This document shows, piece after piece, positions 1 through 9,038 of a stretch of 64,000 nucleotides of DNA. Location: positions 1 through 64,000 of the forward strand of contig JAQBNL010000069.1 of the NCBI GenBank assembly GCA_028288585.1, written 5' to 3'. Both the position numbers and the translations under genes were made by a program. The stretch is from Chitinophagaceae bacterium (GTDB taxonomy: Bacteria; Bacteroidota; Bacteroidia; Chitinophagales; Chitinophagaceae). How positions within the stretch are numbered: position 1 is the first letter of the stretch; every line of letters begins with the position of its first letter. A model generated the notes under the pieces. That model ran no database searches, was not told the DNA's origin, and worked only from the letters and a program-made list of their open reading frames with translations.

Positions 1-504
1 GTTAAGTGCATAAAAAAATATCCATGGCTCAACAGCAGTGTGGAAGGTGATAAGATCATCATTAAAAAAGACATCAACATCGGTATGGCAACCGCATTGC
101 CCAGCGGAAATTTAATTGTGCCCGTAATTAAAAATGCCGACCAGTTAAATCTTGTCGGGCTTACAAAGCAGGTAAACGGCCTGGCCAATAAGGCACGCAG
201 TAATAAATTAAATCCTGATGATACCACGGGCGGAACTTTTACCCTCACCAACGTTGGCACTTTCGGCAGCATTGTGGGTACGCCCATTATCAACCAGCCG
301 CAGGTTGCTATCATGGCTATGGGAGCCATTAAAAAGCGCCCCGTTGTTATCGAGACCGAGCAGGGCGACAGCATTGCCATCCGCCACATCATGTATATTT
401 CCCTCAGCTACGACCATCGTGTAATTGATGGCGCACTCGGCTCCACTTTTTTAAATGCCGTTAGCAAAGAGCTGGAAAATTTTGACAGCAACCGGAGTAT
501 TTAA
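1..504 (+). CDS. Dihydrolipoamide acyltransferase (2-oxoacid dehydrogenase E2), C-terminal catalytic domain; 5' end outside window
   Basis: Frame is open from base 1 (VKCIKKYPWLNSSVEGDK...). E2 catalytic motif YDHRVIDG and GTFTLTNVGTFGS. Confidence 0.93.
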   Translation, partial: VKCIKKYPWLNSSVEGDKIIIKKDINIGMATALPSGNLIVPVIKNADQLNLVGLTKQVNGLANKARSNKLNPDDTTGGTFTLTNVGTFGSIVGTPIINQPQVAIMAMGAIKKRPVVIETEQGDSIAIRHIMYISLSYDHRVIDGALGSTFLNAVSKELENFDSNRSI

Positions 505-575
505 TTGTCATCCTGAGGAAGTTTATCCTCAGCTTGTCGAAGGGTCGAAGGATTGTTGGGGCTATGAACTGCAGT
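505..575. repeat. Dispersed intergenic repeat-like sequence (GTCATCCTGAGGA...TCCTCAGCTTGTCGAAGG)
   Basis: Contains inverted arms CTGAGGA/TCCTCAG. The CATCCTGAG...CTTGTCGAAGG string resembles a common bacterial intergenic repeat (recalled). Confidence 0.45.
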
Positions 576-749
576 TCATTGTTCAACATTAGTTCAGGCT
601 GTACGTTACAAGTCCGGCACAGAGCAAAGCACAAATCCTCACCGGGCTTTTCACTTCCATCCTGCAGCCTTGGGACAATCTCTTACTATCAGCAATTTGG
701 GGAACATTTCAAAACCGTGTAGATTTAAACTTGTAACGCAACAGCCTTC

Positions 750-1625
750 ATGCAAACTGCCATTTTAATTCATAACATCTCGTGGGGGCATTCTAGCGAT
801 TCAGTTGAATTTTCTAATGGACTAAGTTTTATAAATCTAAGTAATCATCCAGTTGAGAAACTTTATCATCATATATGTGAGAAAGATGGTATTGATGAAG
901 CATCACCTTATTCATATGACCTTGCATTAATAGTTAATGATGAGATTCTTGGAAATAAAAGTTTTATATCTCATTCAGAATACGCCTTATCCACTTCGGT
1001 ATTAAATATATTAACAATACTAAAGAAAGGAATTCTTGGCTTTTGCCGTGTTATTCATTCAGATGATAATTTTCAAACCTGTCATATGACGTTCCGACTT
1101 TATACAACAGAGACAGATTATGTCGATGAATTAACAGCCGAATATGGAAAATTTGAAAATGAAACAGCACAAAATTTTAGGACAATTTGGAATAACTTAA
1201 AGCTTTTTACAAACAGTTCACGCAAGTCTAGAATTGAAAACGCTTTAAACTTCTTTTATTTTTCGTGGCAAACATTAAGCCTTGAGCAAACTGGAATATG
1301 CCTATCAATTGTATTGGAAACATTATTTACTCCTAATTCAAATAATGAACTAACACATCAGATTGCATACAACATTGCAAATTTTTTTGAAAATAAAAGA
1401 AAGTCAAAGATTGAAAGATATAGATACATTAAAAAATATTATTCAATCCGTTCAAAGCTTGTTCACGGAGAATCGATAAGTGATAGTGAACGTCTTTCTA
1501 TCAAAGATTATTTCAAATTTGTTTGTGACTTACTCCTTAAAATAATTAGTGATAAAGAATTGATTTTAGTATTTAACGATAACAAATCAAGAATAAAATA
1601 TTTGGAAGAAAAACTTTTTACATAA
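750..1625 (+). CDS. Hypothetical protein with probable Apea-like HEPN domain
   Basis: C-terminal helical region with IRSKLVHGES, an Rx4H HEPN signature. Confidence 0.55.
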   Translation: MQTAILIHNISWGHSSDSVEFSNGLSFINLSNHPVEKLYHHICEKDGIDEASPYSYDLALIVNDEILGNKSFISHSEYALSTSVLNILTILKKGILGFCRVIHSDDNFQTCHMTFRLYTTETDYVDELTAEYGKFENETAQNFRTIWNNLKLFTNSSRKSRIENALNFFYFSWQTLSLEQTGICLSIVLETLFTPNSNNELTHQIAYNIANFFENKRKSKIERYRYIKKYYSIRSKLVHGESISDSERLSIKDYFKFVCDLLLKIISDKELILVFNDNKSRIKYLEEKLFT

Positions 1626-1637
1626 CATTGATTAATA

Positions 1638-1766
1638 ATGATAGACTTAACCGATAAAAAATGGAAAGAATTTGAAGGCGGTTATAAAATACCTTACGAT
1701 GCTTCAGTTCCATTAAAAAAGTTAGAACAAGCTTCAACCCATGCTATCCGTAGAATGTTTAAATAA
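1638..1766 (+). pseudogene. Short 42-aa ORF, probable truncated gene remnant
   Basis: MIDLTDKKWKEFEGGYKIPYDASVPLKKLEQASTHAIRRMFK*. Looks like the N-terminus of a longer protein and stops just before an inverted-repeat element. Confidence 0.35.
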
Positions 1767-1776
1767 TAAAAGAAGC

Positions 1777-1867
1777 GCTGTCCTGAGTTTGTAACTCAGG
1801 ACATTTTCCATAATCTTCGCAACAAAAAATTAAAAAGTAAAGTCCTGAGTTACAAACTCAGGACAGC
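1777..1867. repeat. Inverted pair of identical palindromes (26-nt arms 1777-1802 and 1842-1867)
   Basis: GCTGTCCTGAGTTTGTAACTCAGGAC and its exact reverse complement, 39 nt apart. Each arm is itself a hairpin (GTCCTGAGTT-TGT-AACTCAGGAC). Confidence 0.9.
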
Positions 1868-1915
1868 AGTTTACAATACTTTAAAGTCCATAAACTATCT
1901 TAGAATAAAATTATC

Positions 1916-1979
1916 TCCGCCAATGCTGGTGTTCAATAAGCCTGGTGCGTAAGGTGCACCAACAATAGTATAAACCCAA
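1916..1979. repeat. Dispersed repeat family R1, copy A
   Basis: GGTGTTCAATAAGCC...GGTGCACCAACAATAGTATAAACCC closely matches 3588-3647. Confidence 0.7.
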
Positions 1980-1987
1980 CATGACAA

Positions 1988-2788
1988 ATGAAAAAATTTA
2001 AAAAAATACTTATAGCATTTGCAGTTTTAATCCTAATACTTCTTATTATATTTTTTATTCCCGAAAGCCGAAAGCAAATCAAAACACAACACTTCACTTT
2101 TCGTTTCAGCAGTAGTATTAACACCCAAAAGATCGAAGAACTTGCAAATGCTTTAGAGAGCAATTATTTAAGAATAGGCAATGACCTGAAAACAACACCA
2201 TCTAATAACATTGAAGCAAATGTGTATGCCCAAAGATGGAGGTATATAAAAGCTACTAAAAACTGGAGCGGTTCGGGTAATATTGAAGGCATTTCAAAAC
2301 TTCATTTCTTAGAGCAGGCATGGGGGGAAAGTGATAGCAAAAAAATTGCTGTTCATGAATTTGCCCATACAGTAACTTTGAAATTACTTATAGACAATGA
2401 AAAGCAACCACTAAACTTTAAGGAATTTGACAAAAAGTTTTCAACTTTCCCTACGTGGCTTTGGGAAGCAATAAGCGTATATGAAGCACATCAATTCGTT
2501 GACCCTAAAACATTACCTTATTTAAATAATAATCAATATCCAGGTATCTCAGAACTTAATAGTCGTTTAAACGGCGGAAAGATATATAGTTGCGGTTATA
2601 CAATTATTGAATTCATTTTATCCAGGTACGGACAAGATAACTTCGTAAATCTTATTAAACATTACGGAGACCTGAAAGCTGTATTCAATGTAACAGATGA
2701 CCAATTTTGTAAAGACTGGTATGCGTTTGTTAAAGAGAAATATTTAAAATTTTTGTCTCAGCGGGGGTTTTCACAAAATACACTGTAA
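1988..2788 (+). CDS. Membrane-anchored gluzincin-type metallopeptidase (peptidase MA-like)
   Basis: HEFAH zinc motif (KKIAVHEFAHTVTLKLL), downstream WLWEAISVYEA, N-terminal hydrophobic helix. Confidence 0.65.
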   Translation: MKKFKKILIAFAVLILILLIIFFIPESRKQIKTQHFTFRFSSSINTQKIEELANALESNYLRIGNDLKTTPSNNIEANVYAQRWRYIKATKNWSGSGNIEGISKLHFLEQAWGESDSKKIAVHEFAHTVTLKLLIDNEKQPLNFKEFDKKFSTFPTWLWEAISVYEAHQFVDPKTLPYLNNNQYPGISELNSRLNGGKIYSCGYTIIEFILSRYGQDNFVNLIKHYGDLKAVFNVTDDQFCKDWYAFVKEKYLKFLSQRGFSQNTL

Positions 2789-2979
2789 ACTCAAAAGAAT
2801 TCTCCGTGAAACCCCCATGCTGAATATTCTTACATCAATTGTAGATACCACTTTACCAATAAATTAAAAACTTTCAAAAATCACTACATTAAAGTTGCAG
2901 GTTTTGAAATCATCGGGGGTTCATTTCCGCAAACTTTAAATTGATAGAAACTTTCATTTGGAAATGAAAACCGCAGCTA

Positions 2980-3000
2980 GTCCTCGTTTGTAACGAGGAC
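2980..3000. repeat. Palindrome of the GTCCT...AGGAC family
   Basis: GTCCTCGTT-TGT-AACGAGGAC, perfect 9-bp stem. Confidence 0.8.
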
Positions 3001-3020
3001 ATACAATAATTTTACTATTA

Positions 3021-3080
3021 CGTCTTTGCGAGGCGTTTTCTAAACCACATTACAAAATATTTTTCTGTGCGCCAAAGCAA
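3021..3080. repeat. Dispersed repeat family R2, copy A
   Basis: CGTCTTTGCGAGGCGTTTTCTAAACCACATTACAAAATATTTTTCTGTGCGCCAAAGCAA matches 3662-3720 with few differences. Confidence 0.75.
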
Positions 3081-3224
3081 TGACGGAGACTTTATGCTTC
3101 TCCTGATTTCCACAAGAATATGTTACAGGGATAAGTGAAACTGCATATATTTATGTTGGACAATTTGAATTAAATTTTTTCTAAAACGTATTAAAAAAGA
3201 ACATAGATAATCTTCTAAAATAAA

Positions 3225-3575
3225 ATGGAAAAGCACAGAATATATACAATGTCATTTGCAGGTGTTTATCCCCATTACATTGCAAAGGCGGAGAAAAAGG
3301 GCCGCACCAAAGCTGAGGTAGATGAGATCATTTGTTGGTTAACAGGATATGATCAAAAAGCATTGCAGCAACAGATCAACCTGAAGAATGATTTTGAAAC
3401 CTTCTTCGCACAGGCACCCCAACTAAACAAAAATGTCTCTCAAATTACCGGTGTAATTTGTGGTTATCGTGTGGAAAAAATAGAAGACAAACTCATGCAA
3501 AAAGTTCGTTACCTGGATAAGCTGATAGACGAATTGGCTAAAGGAAAAACAATGGAAAAGATCTTAAGAAAGTAA
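3225..3575 (+). CDS. DUF2200 family protein
   Basis: Starts [42 protein letters not shown], the recalled DUF2200 pattern. Confidence 0.85.
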   Translation: MEKHRIYTMSFAGVYPHYIAKAEKKGRTKAEVDEIICWLTGYDQKALQQQINLKNDFETFFAQAPQLNKNVSQITGVICGYRVEKIEDKLMQKVRYLDKLIDELAKGKTMEKILRK

Positions 3576-3587
3576 AGGATATTTATC

Positions 3588-3647
3588 CGCCGTTGTTAGT
3601 GTTCAATAGGCCTTGTCTGTCAGCTGCACCAACAACAGCATAAACCT
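3588..3647. repeat. Dispersed repeat family R1, copy B
   Basis: GTTGTTAGTGTTCAATAGGCC...GCACCAACAACAGCATAAACC; imperfect hairpin GTTGTTAGTG/CACCAACAAC. Confidence 0.7.
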
Positions 3648-3661
3648 GCGAATAGTGCCTA

Positions 3662-3720
3662 CGTCTTTGCGAGGCGCTTTGTAAACTACATTGCAAAATG
3701 TTTTTGTGCGCCGAAGCAAT
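3662..3720. repeat. Dispersed repeat family R2, copy B
   Basis: CGTCTTTGCGAGGCGCTTTGTAAACTACATTGCAAAATGTTTTTGTGCGCCGAAGCAAT, near-copy of 3021-3080. Confidence 0.75.
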
Positions 3721-3901
3721 CTCATATTAAACATTGCTTGCTGCTTACAATGATGCTATAAGGAGCAAAAAAAGTAAGTGGTGAACAATTCTTTTATTAA
3801 TTATTTGGCTTTAAAATTGGGGCGTTTGGCCGGGAAAAATACAGACAATGGAGAAGAAGGAATTCTTATTATAAGATTACTTCAGCTTAGGTTTTTATTA
3901 A

Positions 3902-4915
<1,014 letters not shown>

Positions 4916-4928
4916 AATAAAGAAGCAT

Positions 4929-4964
4929 AAATTAAGTCCCCGCTTACAAGCGAGGACTTAATTT
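4929..4964. terminator. Bidirectional terminator-like hairpin of the GTCC...GGAC palindrome family
   Basis: AAATTAAGTCCCCGCTT...AAGCGAGGACTTAATTT, about 17-bp stem with one mismatch, between convergent genes. Confidence 0.65.
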
Positions 4965-4976
4965 AACCTGATAGTA

Positions 4977-5828
4977 TTACTGGTAAACTCTTACATAGTC
5001 TATATACATACTGGCAGGTAATTTAGTATCGTCAATTGTTTGACCGGGCCAGTTACCACCTACAGCCATATTCAATAAAATAAAAAATGGTTTATGAAAT
5101 TCATCTGTACCATTGATACTGTTTAAAATATTTGCTTCATGATATTTCACTCCGTCTAAATACCAGCGGATGGCTGCGGAATCCCATTCAATTGCATAAA
5201 TATGATAGTCTGCAGGAGTAGTGGTAGTATTGCCGCCATAACTGGAATATCCATTATTATCCCAATGAATGGTACCGTATATTTTATTTTCAACATTGAT
5301 ATGCTCCATGATATCCGTTTCGCCACAGGCTGGCCAGCTTACTGTATTAATATTAGCGCCCAGCATCCAAAAGGCTGGCCATAAGCCTTGTCCCAGTGGA
5401 AGCTTAATACGGGCTTCAATTTTTCCATAAGTAAACTCACGCTTGCCTTGCGTTTTTAACCTTGCAGAAGTATAGTTATTTGCTTTTACCCTTTGCTTTT
5501 TTGCAGTAATAATAAGGTTGCCATTTGCCACTGTAGCATTTGCCGCCTGGTAATATTGTTTTTCATTATTACCCCAGCCACCGCCGCCGGTTTCAAATGT
5601 CCAGTTGGCGGTATTTACGGCAGTGCCGTCAAATTCATCGGACCATACTAAGTTTGTAAAGGAAGTAGCAGTGATAGTAGCAGCTGCAGTGTTGGTTTGT
5701 TTGCCAACAATCAGATTATTGTTTTTAATTAGTTCTGTGTTCAGGTTTTTCTTGCACCCGGTGAATAGGAACAAAGCTGATAAAGTAATTAAAACCGGTA
5801 AAGTGTTGTGATTGATTTGTTTTTTCAT
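4977..5828 (-). CDS. Glycoside hydrolase family 16 lipoprotein (beta-glucanase type)
   Basis: ETDIMEH catalytic motif (ExDxxE). Lipoprotein signal MKKQINHNTLPVLITLSALFLFTGC; start placed at this Met inside the 5879 ORF. Confidence 0.9.
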   Translation of the reverse strand: MKKQINHNTLPVLITLSALFLFTGCKKNLNTELIKNNNLIVGKQTNTAAATITATSFTNLVWSDEFDGTAVNTANWTFETGGGGWGNNEKQYYQAANATVANGNLIITAKKQRVKANNYTSARLKTQGKREFTYGKIEARIKLPLGQGLWPAFWMLGANINTVSWPACGETDIMEHINVENKIYGTIHWDNNGYSSYGGNTTTTPADYHIYAIEWDSAAIRWYLDGVKYHEANILNSINGTDEFHKPFFILLNMAVGGNWPGQTIDDTKLPASMYIDYVRVYQ

Positions 5829-6005
5829 ATAGAAATTTTTAGGTTGGAAATACAGCTTAAATATATACAATAAAAGCATGTTTTACCAGGCACATTCTTA
5901 AAAATTTCTACTGGTACGAATCGAATATTGGCTCTTTTACATTTCAATAATTCAACGTAAATAAATGATAAATTGCCAAGAGGATAATGCCCCCGGAAAA
6001 AGCGC

Positions 6006-6500
6006 TTAAAAGTCAGGTACAAAAACATTTCCTAATTCCAGCATCCGGTTATGCATCGCTTCAAACATTTCTTTCCTGGGGTTTTCGGTTGGTATCGGGG
6101 GAAGGTCTAACGTTTGTGCAGGTCTGCCAAATTCTTTAAAGAAAGTTTCAAAACCCGCAGGAGTTATCAGCAGCAATGCTTTTGCCGTATCGGTTATAAG
6201 ATTAAAATGATGCGGAACATTTTTAGGCAGCACTACAAACTCACCGGCACCTGCTTTAAATTTCTTATCCCCCACATGAAAATCTATTTCACCTTCAAGA
6301 ATATAAAAAGATTCATCTTCCAGCTTATGATAATGCGGCGGCGCCATAAACCCTTTGCGAAAGTTGCAATGAATAAGTGTAAAGGCATTGTCCGTATCCA
6401 CTCCTGTTGCTAAAAAAGAAAATGTGTGTGCAATGTAATGAACAGAATTTTCCAGTGTTGGCTTTTGGCAGACTGCAGCCTGCATTATTGCTTCTTTCAT
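6006..6500 (-). CDS. Cupin domain protein
   Basis: GFMAPPHYHKLEDESFYILEGEIDFHVG...GEFVVLPKNVPHHFN. Confidence 0.9.
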   Translation of the reverse strand: MKEAIMQAAVCQKPTLENSVHYIAHTFSFLATGVDTDNAFTLIHCNFRKGFMAPPHYHKLEDESFYILEGEIDFHVGDKKFKAGAGEFVVLPKNVPHHFNLITDTAKALLLITPAGFETFFKEFGRPAQTLDLPPIPTENPRKEMFEAMHNRMLELGNVFVPDF

Positions 6501-6573
6501 AAAATAAATTTTATCAAACCTACATTACATTATCGCCGTTCGTTTCTACCAAATGGTAGATTTTTTATAACAT

Positions 6574-6596
6574 GGTGAGACCGGGACGGTCAGACC
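6574..6596. repeat. Palindromic repeat family R3, copy A (overlaps stop codon of 6590-7453)
   Basis: GGTGAGACCGGGACGGTCAGACC; near-identical to 58089-58111. Confidence 0.75.
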
Positions 6597-7453
6597 ACCC
6601 ACCCCAATTCGATTGCTTTTAAAATAGCAGCGGTGCGGTTAGCCACATCCAGCTTCTGGTAAATATTGAGTGTATGTGTTTTAATGGTGCCTGCAGACAC
6701 AAAAAGTTTTTCAGCAATTGCTTTATTAGGCAACCCTGTAACCAGTAAGAACAGTACTTCTTTTTCACGTTCAGTTAATTGCTCCAATGCTTTTTTTGAT
6801 TTGGGAGGTAATTGTTCAGCATTGCCCCAGCGCCATTCTTTTTGTGTGCCTTCTGTTTTTACGTATGGCTTTGCCTGCATCTTTGCCAGCTCCAATGCAC
6901 GTACCACAAAATTGCCAACTGTTTTTAAAATATAAAGATGATGTTGCTGATACACATTTTTGTGGATTGTTCTAACTACGATCAATCCTACAACTTTATC
7001 ATTTAGTTTTAGCGGGGTATATAATGCGGCTTTGGGGTCAGCGCCTGCAATTGGTACAGGCTTTTTGGGAACGTATTTAGTAATTTCTTTCTCAAGATCA
7101 TTCATAAATATATCCTGCTCATTTCTAATACACCAGGAGGCTAAACGATTTTCATCAATCGCATCAACCACAAAATCCGGAATCCTTTTTCCATCTTCTA
7201 TCATTCCTCTATACAAAATAGTGCCCTCCTTTTCATCATAAATGCCAACGGAAAATTGGTATGCATCCATAAGGTGATTTACATTCTCATAAATAGCAGC
7301 AGTAATTTCTTCAATAGAAAGCTGCGGGGTTATCAAGTCAGCCACAGTATTTAAGATGTGGAGCTGTTCTGTCCAGTCAACCTTATTATGCTTTGCAACC
7401 TTACTTCTCCAGGAGGAGAATTGTTGTTTAAATGAATTTGCAGGAGGCTTCAC
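6590..7453 (-). CDS. LuxR-family transcriptional regulator with N-terminal GAF-like domain
   Basis: C-terminal LTEREKEVLFLLVTGLPNKAIAEKLFVSAGTIKTHTLNIYQKLDVANRTAAI; GAF-like upstream part. Confidence 0.9.
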   Translation of the reverse strand: MKPPANSFKQQFSSWRSKVAKHNKVDWTEQLHILNTVADLITPQLSIEEITAAIYENVNHLMDAYQFSVGIYDEKEGTILYRGMIEDGKRIPDFVVDAIDENRLASWCIRNEQDIFMNDLEKEITKYVPKKPVPIAGADPKAALYTPLKLNDKVVGLIVVRTIHKNVYQQHHLYILKTVGNFVVRALELAKMQAKPYVKTEGTQKEWRWGNAEQLPPKSKKALEQLTEREKEVLFLLVTGLPNKAIAEKLFVSAGTIKTHTLNIYQKLDVANRTAAILKAIELGWVV

Positions 7454-7682
7454 TTTATTAATGTTGACTTTTTGAGTCTTCTAAAATTAATATTAATCAT
7501 TTATAAGTAACAGCCTTATACTGTAATGAAAGATTTATGGGGAGATACCAGGCAAATAATAATATTTTACACACAGTCCCCGCTATTGTAACACCGCTAA
7601 TCATCCCTTAATAACCTTTATCACAAAATTGAACCCGGCAGGCCTTAATTTGATATATTGCGCCCTAATAAAAACTTTATCA

Positions 7683-9008
7683 ATGCATATAAAAAAAGCA
7701 CTATCAGCAGGCATATTTTTTTGCTTTGCTGTACTAACCTTACAGGCTCAGCAGGTAAAATTTACTGAATACAATTTACCCAATGGCCTTCATGTTATTT
7801 TACACCAGGATAAAACTGCACCTGTTGTTGCAGTTACTGTATTTTACCATGTTGGCTCCAAGAATGAACTGGTTGGCCGTACTGGCTTTGCTCACTTTTT
7901 TGAGCACCTTTTATTTGAAGGCACCGACAATATTAAACGTGGCGAATTCTCAAAATATGTTTCCAGTAATGGCGGGCAGGATAATGCAACCACCTCGCAG
8001 GACAGAACCTTTTATTACGAAGTATTTCCATCAAATCAATTAAAGCTTGGCTTATGGCTGGAAAGTGAAAGGATGATGCACCCCGTAATAAATGAGGTTG
8101 GCGTAAAAACTCAAAACGAAGTGGTGAAAGAAGAAAAACGCATGCGTGTAGATAACCAGCCTTACGGCCATGTGGTTGAACAGACTTTTACAAAACTATT
8201 TACCAATCATCCTTATCATTGGCAGCCTATTGGTTCTATGGCAGACCTTGATGCTGCAAAACTGGATGAGTTCAGGGATTTTTTTAAAAAATATTATATA
8301 CCTAACAACGCAGTCTTAACCATTGCAGGCGATATTAATATTGATGAAACAAAACAACTGGTTGCAGCTTATTTTGGTGATATTCCCAAAGGGCCTGCCA
8401 TAGTTCAGCCATCAATAATGGAAGCGCCCATAACAAGGGAAATTATTGATACAGGCTACGATGCCAACATTAAAATTCCAATGATTATCGCTTCCTACCG
8501 CACACCGGGCCTTGCCACACACGATTCAAAAGTTTTAGAACTTGTTTCTACTTATTTATCCGGAGGTGCCAGCTCTAAATTGTATAAAAAGATGGTTGAT
8601 GATAAAAAGAATGCCTTACAGGTAGGCGCATTTAATTATGCTTTGGAAGATTATGGAGCTTATATAATGTATGCTTTACCCAATAACAACAATACACTTC
8701 CTGTTCTGTTAAGTGATATTGATGAGGAAGTTAAAAAAGTACAAACTGATCTTATCAGCGAGCAGGATTATAAAAAGCTAATGAACAAAGCTGAGAATGG
8801 ATTTGTAAGCAATAATACATCTATGCTGGGAGTGGCCGGTAATCTTTCAGATGCTTACATATATAACAGGAATACAAACTACATTAATGATGAACTGAAT
8901 GATATAAGAAAAATAACACGGGAAGAAATAAGATCAGTAGCCCGGAAATATCTTAATAAAAATCAACGCGTGGTCTTATATTATTTACCTAAATCTTCTG
9001 ACCAATAA
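7683..9008 (+). CDS. M16 family zinc peptidase (active-type subunit)
   Basis: HxxEH motif HFFEH in GRTGFAHFFEHLLFEGT. Signal peptide supports the start at 7683. Confidence 0.93.
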   Translation: MHIKKALSAGIFFCFAVLTLQAQQVKFTEYNLPNGLHVILHQDKTAPVVAVTVFYHVGSKNELVGRTGFAHFFEHLLFEGTDNIKRGEFSKYVSSNGGQDNATTSQDRTFYYEVFPSNQLKLGLWLESERMMHPVINEVGVKTQNEVVKEEKRMRVDNQPYGHVVEQTFTKLFTNHPYHWQPIGSMADLDAAKLDEFRDFFKKYYIPNNAVLTIAGDINIDETKQLVAAYFGDIPKGPAIVQPSIMEAPITREIIDTGYDANIKIPMIIASYRTPGLATHDSKVLELVSTYLSGGASSKLYKKMVDDKKNALQVGAFNYALEDYGAYIMYALPNNNNTLPVLLSDIDEEVKKVQTDLISEQDYKKLMNKAENGFVSNNTSMLGVAGNLSDAYIYNRNTNYINDELNDIRKITREEIRSVARKYLNKNQRVVLYYLPKSSDQ

Positions 9009-9038
9009 ATTTCTCTTGCCAGAATAAAAAAATAAAAA

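Noticed and set aside
534-722. 62-aa ORF at 534-722
   Set aside because: Composed largely of intergenic repeat-like sequence; no protein-like features.
750-1625. HEPN/MNT toxin-antitoxin pair
   Set aside because: No nucleotidyltransferase or antitoxin-like ORF on either side.
6960-7241. Antisense ORFs inside the LuxR-type regulator
   Set aside because: Opposite-strand shadow of a well-supported coding sequence.
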